Below are positions 26,066-34,016 of a stretch of 64,000 nt of DNA, one piece after another. Where the stretch lies: contig NZ_JAUXVZ010000054.1 in the NCBI RefSeq assembly GCF_030680185.1, positions 124,001 through 188,000 on the forward strand, read 5' to 3'. The notes below the pieces were generated by a model that worked only from the letters and a program-made list of their open reading frames with translations, searched no databases and was not told the origin of the DNA. Each line of letters opens with the position of its first letter. Within the stretch, counting starts at the first letter, position 1. The translations under genes were made by a program, and so were the position numbers. This DNA comes from Phenylobacterium sp. (GTDB lineage: Bacteria; Pseudomonadota; Alphaproteobacteria; Caulobacterales; Caulobacteraceae).

Positions 26066-26747
26066 GATCCCACTCCATGGACCAGGTCTTGGTTTCGCCG
26101 CCGCCGCTGCGCCGCCGCAGCAGCGTGGCCAGAAAGGTCGGATATCCGGGGGCGCCGGCCTCCAGGGGCTGCGAGGCCACCGCCCGGATCGACCAGCGGG
26201 TTTCGGCCGCGCTGGGCGCTGGGACGGCGCCCGCCCGGGCCAGGAACAGCGCCCCGCCACCGCTCTCCGCCGCCAGGGCCAGGCGACGGCTGGCGGTCAG
26301 GCTGAGCGCCTTGGCCTCGCCCCAGGCGCTCAGCAGCACAGCGCCCACCGCGGGACTGCGCAGAGCGTCTTCACCCACCGCCAGCAAGGTCTTCACATCA
26401 CGGACCCGCACCAGCAGCAGCCCCGCCGGATCGATCCCCATTTCCTGCAGGCCCGGCCCATGGGGCCAGCCGGCCTCATGGGTCATCTGGTCATGCAGCC
26501 CCCAGACGATGGGACGACCAGCCGCAGTCCGCAGAGCCAGGCCCAGGCTGAAGGCGTTAACGGCCACGGCGTCTGCGACGCTGTCTGCATAAAGGTCATG
26601 AAGCCCTTGAAAATCCGCGCTGAACGGCGAGAACTCGACCAGAGAGTCAGAGGTCGTCCGCACCCGACCGCCACCGGGACCTTCTAGGGTCGCCAGTTGC
26701 GCGCGCAGGGCGGCGATCTCATCGCGCTCTGGAGCCTTGTTCCTCAT
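25944..26747 (-). CDS. imuA: ImuA, RecA-like SOS mutagenesis accessory protein
   Basis: A 267-aa RecA-fold relative without an intact Walker A, needed with ImuB and DnaE2 for induced mutagenesis. Sequence features include IVWGLHDQMTHEAGWPHGPGLQEMG and LLLVRVRDVKTLLAVGEDAL, typical of the family. ATG 26747 lies inside the GTTC-N7-GTTC LexA box; the in-frame TTG 12 codons earlier is part of a -35-like TTGACT. The mRNA is therefore predicted to be leaderless or nearly so. Confidence 0.9.
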   Translation of the reverse strand: MRNKAPERDEIAALRAQLATLEGPGGGRVRTTSDSLVEFSPFSADFQGLHDLYADSVADAVAVNAFSLGLALRTAAGRPIVWGLHDQMTHEAGWPHGPGLQEMGIDPAGLLLVRVRDVKTLLAVGEDALRSPAVGAVLLSAWGEAKALSLTASRRLALAAESGGGALFLARAGAVPAPSAAETRWSIRAVASQPLEAGAPGYPTFLATLLRRRSGGGETKTWSMEWDRDHRSFRPPAPLSGDLVPLVAQRAPPAPGRRRSEGPRRVA

Positions 26748-26753
26748 TTGTTC
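26739..26753 (-). promoter_or_regulatory. LexA (SOS) box over the imuA start
   Basis: GTTCCTCATTTGTTC is an exact match to the alphaproteobacterial SOS box GTTC-N7-GTTC. It overlaps the imuA ATG, so bound LexA would block the start of transcription and translation of imuA-imuB-dnaE2. Confidence 0.88.
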
Positions 26754-26754
26754 T

Positions 26755-26783
26755 ATTTTCGGCGTCGGACCCGCCAGAGTCAA
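26755..26783 (-). promoter_or_regulatory. predicted imuA promoter
   Basis: On the minus strand TTGACT (26783-26778) is followed after 17 nt by GAAAAT (26760-26755). Transcription would begin near 26748, one base before the ATG, consistent with a leaderless message under LexA control. Confidence 0.5.
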
Positions 26784-26800
26784 GGATGGCCTGGAGCGGC

Positions 26801-26835
26801 TATCTATAATTTCCGATAATCTATCTTAGGCGATA
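26801..26835. repeat. paired TATC...GATA inverted repeats
   Basis: In the divergent gap between imuA and the aldolase gene, TATC-N10-GATA (26801-26818) and TATC-N6-GATA (26822-26835) occur in an AT-rich stretch, with the two TATC half-sites 21 bp apart, about two helical turns. This may be an operator for the downstream plus-strand operon. The remainder of the gap (26784-26959) shows nothing else. Confidence 0.35.
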
Positions 26836-26959
26836 AACATTTGAGGGGTGGGAGATCGACATGGGCTCGCCGGCTTAAGCCGCCGCATCCAATTGTAAAC
26901 CTCGCGACAGTTGGTTTCGGCCCAGCCCCCTATGCTGCCCAAAGCCCAAGGAGGACGCC

Positions 26960-27718
26960 GTGGAAAACCTGCAGGACAAGGTCTCGCCCGAGGAATGGAG
27001 CCGTCGCGTGGATCTGGCCGCGGCCTTTCGTCTGGTGGCGCTCTACGGCTGGGACGACTTGATCTTCACCCACCTGTCGGCGCGCGTGCCCGGGCCCGAG
27101 CACCACTTCCTGATCAATCCCTATCAGCTGATGTTCGAGGAAGTGACCGCCTCCAGCCTGGTCAAGATCGACATGGACGGCCAGCCGGTCGACGACACAG
27201 CCCATATCGTCAACGCCGCAGGCTTCACCATCCATTCGGCGATCCACATGGGGCGCGAGGACGCCCAGGCGGTCCTGCATCTGCACACCCCGCACGGACA
27301 GGCCGTCTCGGCGATGAGCGAAGGCCTCCTGCCCCACACCCAGACCGCCATGATCGCACGGCACGACATCGCCTATCACGAGTACGAGGGCATCGCGACG
27401 GATCTGGAGGAGCGCGAGCGTCTCGTCGCCGACCTGGGCTCAAAGAACGCCATGCTGCTGCGCAACCACGGAACCCTGACCTGCGGCGACAGCGTGGCGG
27501 CGGCCTTTGTACGAATGTACTTCCTGGAGCGCGCCTGCGAGGCTCAGGTGCACATGCTCGCCGCCGGCCGCAACGGCCTGCACACGCCGCCCCAGGGCGT
27601 GGCCGAAAAGGTGGAGCAGCAGTCCTCGGGGCCGGGCGTGGCCATGATCTCTCAGATGCTGGCCTGGCCCGCCCTGTTGCGTAAGCTGGATCGCATCGAT
27701 CCGGCCTATAAGACCTAG
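26960..27718 (+). CDS. class II aldolase/adducin-domain protein
   Basis: A 252-aa zinc-dependent aldolase-fold protein. Metal-binding histidines are visible in AVLHLHTPHGQAVS and MLLRNHGTLTCGDS; the N-terminus has the FTHLSARVPGPEHHFLINPYQLMFEEVTASSL block common to this branch. Such proteins act as sugar-phosphate aldolases or, in this branch, on unknown small acids. GTG 26960 follows AAGGAGG. It is followed by a Crp-type regulator 18 nt later. Confidence 0.82.
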   Translation: MENLQDKVSPEEWSRRVDLAAAFRLVALYGWDDLIFTHLSARVPGPEHHFLINPYQLMFEEVTASSLVKIDMDGQPVDDTAHIVNAAGFTIHSAIHMGREDAQAVLHLHTPHGQAVSAMSEGLLPHTQTAMIARHDIAYHEYEGIATDLEERERLVADLGSKNAMLLRNHGTLTCGDSVAAAFVRMYFLERACEAQVHMLAAGRNGLHTPPQGVAEKVEQQSSGPGVAMISQMLAWPALLRKLDRIDPAYKT

Positions 27719-27736
27719 TCTCGTTCTGGAGGAGCC

Positions 27737-28438
27737 ATGGCGTCGTCTAATCCGGTGGACATGGCCGGCATGGAGCCGAGCCCTGACCCCGTCGGCGAAG
27801 TATGGCTCGATGGCCTGGCGCCGGCGCGCCGCATCGCCCTGCTCGGCGCCGGTCGACGACTGAAGATTCTCAACGGGGCCGCGGCCTATCGGGTGGGCGA
27901 CCCGCCGGACGGCCTCTATCAGGTTCTAGACGGGCATATCCGGCTGGTGAGCTATCCGTCAGCCGGGCGACAGCTGGTCAATCTCATCGTGCCGCCGTCC
28001 GGCTGGTTCGGGGAGCTGTCCACCTTGGACGAAGCGCCGCGCCCTCACGACGCCGTGGCCGTGGGCGCGACCCATCTGTTCCACATCCCCCAGCGGCGCA
28101 TCAACCATCTCGGCGAGACCGACCCCGGGCTCTATCGCGACATCGCGCGGCTGGCCTGCCGCCACCAACGCATGGCGCTGGACTATATCGGGGCCTCCCT
28201 CCGGCGGACCGTCAACGGCCGGCTGGCCCAGACGCTTCTCGCCATGGCTGGCCCAAATCCCGCCGGGCCAACGCCCCCTACCCTGAGGATCAGTCAGGAC
28301 GACCTGTCCGGCCCCGCCGGCCTGTCGCGTCAGACCTTGAACCGCAGGCTTCGGGCGCTGGAGACCCAAGGCCTGATCCGCCGACACTATGGTCGCATCG
28401 AGCTGATCGACACGGTCGGCCTCGGGAACATTCCTTAA
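27737..28438 (+). CDS. Crp/Fnr-family transcriptional regulator
   Basis: A 233-aa regulator with an N-terminal cyclic-nucleotide-binding-like barrel (YRVGDPPDGLYQVLDGHIRL, then WFGELSTLD) and a C-terminal winged helix (ISQDDLSGPAGLSRQTLNRRLRALETQGLIRR). The cysteines of Fnr-type iron-sulphur sensors are absent. The effector is unknown. It follows the aldolase gene by 18 nt behind a GGAGGAG site, so it may regulate that operon. Confidence 0.88.
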   Translation: MASSNPVDMAGMEPSPDPVGEVWLDGLAPARRIALLGAGRRLKILNGAAAYRVGDPPDGLYQVLDGHIRLVSYPSAGRQLVNLIVPPSGWFGELSTLDEAPRPHDAVAVGATHLFHIPQRRINHLGETDPGLYRDIARLACRHQRMALDYIGASLRRTVNGRLAQTLLAMAGPNPAGPTPPTLRISQDDLSGPAGLSRQTLNRRLRALETQGLIRRHYGRIELIDTVGLGNIP

Positions 28439-28502
28439 CCCATTCCTTCGTCAAACCTCAGACCGCCGGCCAACCGGTCGTCGACATCCGCAAGGCCTCG
28501 CC

Positions 28503-28814
28503 ATGACCGCCTATGTGATCTTCGTCCGCGACGCGGTGACCGACCCGACGGCCCTTGAGCGCTACCGGGAATTGACGCCCGCGGCGCGAAAGGCCCATCC
28601 GCTCGAGCCGCTCGCCTTCTATGGCCCTCACGACGTGCTGGAAGGCGATCCTGTGGATGGGGTAGCCATCCTGGCCTTCCCGGACATGGCGGCGGCCCGG
28701 GCCTGGTATGCGAGCCCCGAATATCAGGCGGCGCGGCCCCACCGTCTCCAGGGCAGCCGCGGGAAGATCTACCTGGTCGAGGGGGTCGCCGCCCCTTCCG
28801 AGCCAGGGACCTAG
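28503..28814 (+). CDS. DUF1330-domain protein
   Basis: A 103-aa small alpha/beta (ferredoxin-like dimer) protein. The family signature is seen as YVIFVRDAVTDPTALERYRE at the start and the late block WYASPEYQAARPHR. Members are small cytosolic proteins of unknown role. It is 64 nt after the Crp-type regulator and may be co-transcribed with it. Its end is 167 nt from the TetR gene. Confidence 0.82.
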   Translation: MTAYVIFVRDAVTDPTALERYRELTPAARKAHPLEPLAFYGPHDVLEGDPVDGVAILAFPDMAAARAWYASPEYQAARPHRLQGSRGKIYLVEGVAAPSEPGT

Positions 28815-28981
28815 CCCTCGCGCGAACGCGCTGCGGCGCAGGCTACTTCCCAACCCGGGCGGGCCGTCGCGATCGGGACGGGCGCGTCGGCGTTGCGCCC
28901 TGCCCCCGAAACATGCGTCGGCGCCAAGGGGTCAACAACAGGCATTGCGATTCCGGAACGATCGGTTCAGAACTATGGGCC

Positions 28982-29554
28982 ATGGCCCGTCCCGTTGAAT
29001 TCGACCGAACCCTCGCCCGCGATCGCGCCCTGCTGCTCTTCTGGCGCCGGGGCTATCAGGCCGCCTCGCTCGCCGACCTCGTGGCGGCCATGGAGATCAG
29101 CCGCAGCAGCTTTTATGCCGCCTTCGGCGACAAGCGCGCCCTGTTCCTGGAATGCCTGGACCTGTTCGCCGAGCGGACCCTGAACTTTCTGAACACGACC
29201 CTCGAAACCCATTCGCCGTTGGACGGCCTGAAGCGGTTCTTCGAGATGGGCCTGGGGCGCATGGGCGACGGCGAGTCCCACTGGGGCTGCCTCCTGGTGA
29301 ACACCAGCCTGGAGATGGCCAGCGTCGATGACGCCCTGAGCCAAAGGGCCAGCGCCCATCTGGCCCGTGTGCAGGCCGCCTTCGAAGCCAGCCTCCTGAC
29401 AACCGGTTGCCCAGCGCAGAAGGCCGCCGACCTCTCGGCGGTGCTCATGCTGCTGCTGGAGGGCCTGCGCGTCTCCAGCCGGCGCGCCCTGCCCCCAGAG
29501 ATGCAACGCAACCAGATCCACACCGCCTTCCGCATTGTCGATGCGGCCCTCTGA
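28982..29554 (+). CDS. TetR/AcrR-family regulator
   Basis: A 190-aa regulator. The N-terminal helix-turn-helix spans ARDRALLLFWRRGYQAASLADLVAAMEISRSSFYAAFGDKRALF, with the rest a helical ligand-binding domain. ATG 28982 gives the usual distance to the HTH; an upstream in-frame start adds only disordered sequence. It lies 25 nt before a broken Rieske oxygenase, which it probably once controlled. Confidence 0.9.
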   Translation: MARPVEFDRTLARDRALLLFWRRGYQAASLADLVAAMEISRSSFYAAFGDKRALFLECLDLFAERTLNFLNTTLETHSPLDGLKRFFEMGLGRMGDGESHWGCLLVNTSLEMASVDDALSQRASAHLARVQAAFEASLLTTGCPAQKAADLSAVLMLLLEGLRVSSRRALPPEMQRNQIHTAFRIVDAAL

Positions 29555-29579
29555 CCCTTGCGATCCAGGTGAGTCCCGA

Positions 29580-30072
29580 TGAAACACGCCGTCCAGGTCG
29601 AAGTCCTCCGCGAACTCCTGCAACAGCTCGATGAGGGCGTGAACGCCGACGCTGGCGGCGTCCGCGCCGCGCCGGCCGAGACCTATACCTGTCCTGACCT
29701 GGCGAAACAGGAATGGGCCCGCTTCTTCCGCGAAACGTGGTGATCAATGTCGGCGCCCACCGCATCGCCGTCGTGCGGGTCTATCCGCATCCCGACGACC
29801 CCGGCCGGTCGGTCTCGAAGATCAGCTATTATTTCGCGCCGGAGGTGCTGGCCGAAAACCCGGAATTCGCCATCGCCTTCTCGGAAGGCTTCACCCGGGT
29901 GGTCGCCGCCGAGGACTACGCCACGGCCGAAACCACCCAGCGCGCCCTGGCCTCAGGCCTGCTGCCCGAGGTCCTGTTTGGCCGCAACGAACCGCCGCTG
30001 CACCACTATCACAACACCTTCCGCAAGGCCCTGGACATGGAGCCGTTGCCGTTCCTGACCCCGGCGGGCTGA
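29580..30072 (+). pseudogene. internally deleted Rieske aromatic ring-hydroxylating oxygenase alpha subunit
   Basis: The first 53 codons (29580-29741) read as the N-terminus of a Rieske oxygenase alpha subunit (LRELLQQLDEGVNADAGG ... YTCPDLAKQEWARFF) and then meet TGA at about 29740. From there a different frame resumes the C-terminal catalytic part: VVINVGAHRIAVVRVYPHPD, then VSKISYYFAPEV and a NTFRKAL end. The Rieske CxH/CxxH cluster and the iron ligands are missing, so several hundred bases have been deleted out of frame. The gene cannot encode an active enzyme. Confidence 0.85.
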
Positions 30073-30079
30073 GACGCCC

Positions 30080-30691
30080 TCACCAGAGGCTGGCCTGGGC
30101 GCGTGCGGGCCATTGGCGGTCATAGGTCTCGCCGCCCTCCTGGTGGTCGGACATCGCCGCCAGGATCTGGCCAGGCGTCGGCAGGCTGGCGGGGTCCACG
30201 TGGTGCGCGGCGTCCCATAGGTGGGATCGCACGATGGCCCGGGCGCACTGGAAATAGACCGCCTGGGTTTCCAGCACGATGGCGCAGCGCGGCGGTTTTC
30301 CCTCAACCGCGAAACTGGCCAGGAGATCGGCGTCAATCGACAGGCGCGCCCGCCCGTTGACCCTCAGGCAGGTTCCAGAGCCCGGTATGAGGAACAGGAA
30401 GGCGGCGCGCGGGTCGACCACGATATTGCGCAGACTGTCGCAGCGGTTGTTGCCGCGACGATCCGGCATCACCAGCCGGTTCGGCGCCTCGATCCGCACG
30501 AAGCCCGGCTGATCCCCCCGCGGCGAGCAGTCCAGGCCTTCCGGTCCGCTGGTCGCCAGGGCCACGAAGGGCGAGGCCTCCACGAACGGCCGGTAGAGCG
30601 CCGTCACGTGGTCGGCGACCTTCACCGTCGAGGCGGCGTTGGGAGAGCCGTAGAGGGCTTCCAGATCGGCGATGGTTTCGATGAACGACAT
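30080..30691 (-). CDS. pyridoxamine 5'-phosphate oxidase-like flavin-binding protein
   Basis: A 203-aa split-barrel protein of the PPOX family (the branch often called MSMEG_1061-like). The features are FVALATSGPEGLDCSPRGDQPGFVRI, LVMPDRRGNNRCDSLRNIV and GSGTCLRVNGRARLS. Such proteins bind FMN or F420; reactions are mostly unknown. It converges on the Rieske remnant with a 7-nt gap, and a GGAGG site lies before the ATG. Confidence 0.85.
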   Translation of the reverse strand: MSFIETIADLEALYGSPNAASTVKVADHVTALYRPFVEASPFVALATSGPEGLDCSPRGDQPGFVRIEAPNRLVMPDRRGNNRCDSLRNIVVDPRAAFLFLIPGSGTCLRVNGRARLSIDADLLASFAVEGKPPRCAIVLETQAVYFQCARAIVRSHLWDAAHHVDPASLPTPGQILAAMSDHQEGGETYDRQWPARAQASLW

Positions 30692-30766
30692 GAGCCCCTC
30701 CTTCTGTCACCCATGAGATCGAGCGTCAGGATGGGGCCTGTTGAAGGCGAAACAAGGCCCGCCCCG

Positions 30767-31357
30767 TCAACCCCGCGCCTTGACCGAAGCCATGATCGCT
30801 TCGGCCTCTGTGAGCGTCGCTTCGTAATAGTGTTCGGCCGGTGCGAGATAGATCACAACGTAGGTCTTGCCCTTGACCTCAGACGCCAGCGCGGCGCCCT
30901 TTACATCCAACCCGTCGCGGGACGTGGCTGAGATATCGAAGCGAACCGCCGGCTGCCCCTCCAGAGTGGCCGGCCTTGGGCGTATGGCCTCAACACGCAG
31001 ATAGTCCATGGCCGCAATGCTGTCGGTGACGAACTCGATCCGCTCGCTCACCGTCATATCGGCGCGGATCGTCGGCGTCGGCTGCTCCTTGTGCGCCGGC
31101 TTGACCAGATAGTCGCCAGGCGCGAGGCCGTCCGTCACATAGAGCCGGTTCAGAAGCGGCCCATCGATGGAAAGCAACCGCACCTTGTTCGATCGGCCAG
31201 GCATCAGGATGCTGACGTCCGACCATTGACGCCCCAGGGTGATTTCAGCGCCGCCAATGCGAGCCGGACCTGGCGGCAGGCTGGTGATGCCGGCGCAGCC
31301 GGCAAGAAGGGCTGCGGCGCCGAACACGCCAGCGCCAACACGAACGAGCCGGATCAT
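30767..31357 (-). CDS. predicted lipoprotein, 196 aa
   Basis: The signal peptide ends in a clear lipobox (ALLAGC, about residue 21). The mature part is a soluble alpha/beta domain of unknown family. ATG 31357 overlaps the stop of the M48 protease gene (ATGA), so it is the third gene of an envelope operon: lipoprotein, M48 protease, lipoprotein. It could be a partner or substrate of the protease. Confidence 0.75.
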   Translation of the reverse strand: MIRLVRVGAGVFGAAALLAGCAGITSLPPGPARIGGAEITLGRQWSDVSILMPGRSNKVRLLSIDGPLLNRLYVTDGLAPGDYLVKPAHKEQPTPTIRADMTVSERIEFVTDSIAAMDYLRVEAIRPRPATLEGQPAVRFDISATSRDGLDVKGAALASEVKGKTYVVIYLAPAEHYYEATLTEAEAIMASVKARG

Positions 31358-32586
31358 GAGAGTCCCTTTTTGAGGCTGGCGACCGCGTCCTGGACGATCC
31401 AGGCGTCCTCGGCCGTGGGGGCTTGAGCGAGGTAGGTTTCATAGGCGGTGAGCGCCTCGGTCACGGCGTTGCGGCGACGCCGCAGATCACCCAGTTCCCG
31501 CCAGACAGCCACGGGCGCATCAGAGTGAACCGACGCCGTGAAATAGGCCGCCTCGGCGCGCTCAAGGTCATCCAACTGCCTGCGCAGGCGATAGGCCTCA
31601 CCGCGGTAGAAGTTGATCACCCCCAGGTCTTCACCGGAGGTCTCCAACCGGCCGAGAAGATGGAGTGTCTGGCCGAAATCCCGGCGACGCAGATCGTCTT
31701 TCAGCCATGCGGCCAGGTGGGGGCGGATGGCGGCCCGATACCGCTCACGGCCCCGGACCCCTTCGCCGGTGAGTTTTGCAGCTTCGGCCTCAAGGGCCAC
31801 AACCCTGTCGCGATGCAGAGGATGGCTATCGAACACCCCTAGACGGGCGTCACGCTTGCGCACCCGCTCAAAATCCGAAGCGCTGGTTTCGGCCATGACG
31901 ACCCGCCAGCTTTCGGCGGCTGCCTGCGGGCGGTAGCCCGCCGCCGCAGCCCGCTGAAAGCCCAGCAGATCAGCCTCGGTCTCATGTTCGCGCGAGAACC
32001 GGAAAAAGGCGGTCACCGACGCCAGATACACGGCGTCGATCAGGTTCCCTGTCGCATCGAGAATGGGACCCGGATCGCCGTAGGGGCCGACCGACGCAGC
32101 GGCGTAAACACCCACCGCAGCCACGCCGATGGACACGGCCAAGGCGATGTTCTGTCGGTTCTTGTGAGCCAGCGCCGCTTCGACCGAGTGACTCTCGGCA
32201 TAGTGACTGACCTCGTGCCCCAGGACAAAGGCGAGGCCAGCTTCGTCCTCCACCCTCAACAAGAGGCCTGACCAGACTTCTCCAAAGCCGTTCGGGGCCA
32301 TGGTGGCGTTCATGAACGGCCGGTCCATGATGTAGAGACGCAACTCGTCGCAGTACTCGACGGCGACCTTGCAGGTGACCTCGCGGACATAGGCGTTCAA
32401 CGCCGGGTCCTTATTGAGCTCCCCCGACTGCTGCGCCTGGCGCTCAGCCTTGGCCATGAGATCCCAGTAGCCGGCCTCGACGCTTTCCGGTGGCGGAATC
32501 ATGCCGGGCGGCCGGGGCGCGGCATACCCAGCGTTCGCCGCCAGCGACAGCACCAGAGCGCGCGCGACAGATCTGTAGACCGGCAC
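31354..32586 (-). CDS. M48-family zinc metalloprotease, secreted
   Basis: A 410-aa protein with an N-terminal signal sequence, zinc site HEVSH (124-128, VLGHEVSHYAESHS) and a third ligand in REHETEADLLGF (about 200-210). The C-terminal half is helical and repeat-like (TPR-like), as in BepA-type periplasmic quality-control proteases. GTG 32586 starts 1 nt after the stop of the (frameshifted) upstream lipoprotein. A BepA/LoiP-like envelope role is inferred. Confidence 0.87.
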   Translation of the reverse strand: MPVYRSVARALVLSLAANAGYAAPRPPGMIPPPESVEAGYWDLMAKAERQAQQSGELNKDPALNAYVREVTCKVAVEYCDELRLYIMDRPFMNATMAPNGFGEVWSGLLLRVEDEAGLAFVLGHEVSHYAESHSVEAALAHKNRQNIALAVSIGVAAVGVYAAASVGPYGDPGPILDATGNLIDAVYLASVTAFFRFSREHETEADLLGFQRAAAAGYRPQAAAESWRVVMAETSASDFERVRKRDARLGVFDSHPLHRDRVVALEAEAAKLTGEGVRGRERYRAAIRPHLAAWLKDDLRRRDFGQTLHLLGRLETSGEDLGVINFYRGEAYRLRRQLDDLERAEAAYFTASVHSDAPVAVWRELGDLRRRRNAVTEALTAYETYLAQAPTAEDAWIVQDAVASLKKGLS

Positions 32587-32587
32587 C

Positions 32588-33282
32588 TTAGAGCGGAATG
32601 TCTTCGAGGAGCGAGGCCGTGAGAGAGGCGGCCCCCTCCCCCTCGCGCATGTCAGCTTGCGGACCGGCGACCGCTACGTTGAACCAGATGATCTACCGGT
32701 CCGAAGGTCGACCAAAGAGGCGAAGACGCGCTGTTCGCCAAGCGGCACCGCCACACCGAGCAAGCTCATGCCCACCGCCGTCGCGACCCGGGCGCCGCTG
32801 GCGTAGCTCCCCTGACCCCGGACAAAGAGCGCATAGTCCGCCTCCTGCGCGGCGGCGATGGTCTGAGTCCCAGATCCCAGGGTCCAATCGAACCCAGGCT
32901 TGGTGGGGAGCCTGAAGGGGCCATAGTTGAACATCAGGACGGACTCGCCGACAGCTTGGTGCAATCGGAGCAACTGCCCCTGTCGGCCTTCCATCAGGCT
33001 GTCAGGATCGGACACCTTCAGCGTGTGAGAGCGCGTGCTCAACTGCGCTTGAATTTCTTGAGCGAGATTGGATTGCCCGGCCTGGCTCCAGTCGGCCCGA
33101 GGTTCCGTAATCCCGCTGGCGGTCAGCAGCCCCAGCTGAACGTCAGGTTGCATCAGCAGCACGCGGGCGCCCGGCGGCGGAGCCTGATCGGCGCCCAGGG
33201 CGACCTTCGTATTCGTGGTTGTGCAGGCCGCCATCGCCAAGCATGCGGCAGCCACGGCCAGGAGCCGTCGTATCATGTCCAT
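32588..33282 (-). pseudogene. frameshifted lipoprotein gene upstream of the M48 protease
   Basis: Reads as a lipoprotein: signal with lipobox MAAC (about residue 20), then about 185 residues of unknown family up to ASLVDLRTG. At 32693-32694 the frame breaks: as read, it ends GRSSGST at 32674. If one base is restored there it continues IIWFNVAVAGPQADMREG and ends at the TAA 32588-32590, 1 nt before the protease start, as expected in an operon. A 1-bp deletion or a sequencing error explains this. ATG 33282 (or 33276) follows a GGGGGG site. Confidence 0.8.
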
Positions 33283-33443
33283 CCCCCCAACAGGCGCACA
33301 GGCGCCCAGTCCCCGGCGCACCATGGCCCAGCTTAGGGGGCGTGATCAACCCCGAGTAGCGTCGTCCGATCCTGACCTGGACGGGCTGTTCCTGTGGCCT
33401 CCCCCTCGCGTCGAGCCGCCCAACCCAAGAGCCAGACAAGACA

Positions 33444-33472
33444 AAGGCCGGTGTCGCGGAGACACCGGCCTT
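33444..33472 (-). terminator. rho-independent terminator of hup
   Basis: A perfect 12-bp stem (AAGGCCGGTGTC/GACACCGGCCTT) with a 5-nt loop. On the minus strand it is followed by a T-rich TTTGTCTTGTC. It lies 71 nt after the hup stop. Confidence 0.88.
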
Positions 33473-33543
33473 GATCGCCGGATGGTTACGGCGCTCGGGC
33501 GGCCTGTGACAGCCGCGAATTCCGTCCGAAGGTCGTCTCGGCC

Positions 33544-33822
33544 TTAGCCGTTGACGGCGTCCTTCAGGGCCTTGGCCGGCTGGAACGACACCTTCTTGGA
33601 GGCGGCGATCTGGACGGCTTCGCCGGTCTGGGGGTTGCGGCCCGTGCGCGCCGGCTTGTTCTGCACCTTGAACTTGCCAAAGCCCGGCAGGGACACTTCC
33701 TCACCGCTGATGGCGGCGTCGCGGATGGCGGCGAAAACGCCGTCCACAATCTGCTTGGCTTGCGCCTTGGTCAGCTTGTCGTCGGCCGCGGCGACGCGAT
33801 CGATGATGTCGGAGGTGTTCAT
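33544..33822 (-). CDS. hup: HU family DNA-binding protein
   Basis: A 92-aa nucleoid protein: MNTSDIIDRVAAADDKLTKA at the N-terminus, the FGKFKVQNKPARTGRNPQTGE beta arm and a KKVSFQPAKALKD C-terminus. It binds and bends DNA as a dimer. ATG 33822 is used because the upstream in-frame sequence is not HU-like. It is a single-gene unit ending in a strong hairpin, divergent from the LOG gene. Confidence 0.95.
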   Translation of the reverse strand: MNTSDIIDRVAAADDKLTKAQAKQIVDGVFAAIRDAAISGEEVSLPGFGKFKVQNKPARTGRNPQTGEAVQIAASKKVSFQPAKALKDAVNG

Positions 33823-34016
33823 GGATGGCTCCAGGTTGGGAATCGGCCTTGGACACTGCCAAGGCCTTGAGCGGGTGTCACCTGAGCAAATGGACCCAAG
33901 ACCCACAATTCAAGGGATTTTTTGTTCAGCAAGGTGAACGAGCGGTTGCATCCGCCTCTTTTCGCCCGCTTTGGGCGCCTCGACCCATCATTCCGACTCC
34001 AGGCACAACCGACCCC

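Noticed and set aside
22425..26305. Long plus-strand open frames (586 and 690 codons) opposite dnaE2 and imuB
   Set aside because: Low-complexity Gln/Gly/Arg-rich translations without ribosome sites, fully antisense to strongly supported genes.
33924..33939. GTTCA-N6-TGAAC in the hup/LOG divergent gap, considered as a second SOS box
   Set aside because: Spacing and orientation differ from GTTC-N7-GTTC; neither neighbour is an SOS gene. It may still be an operator of another type.
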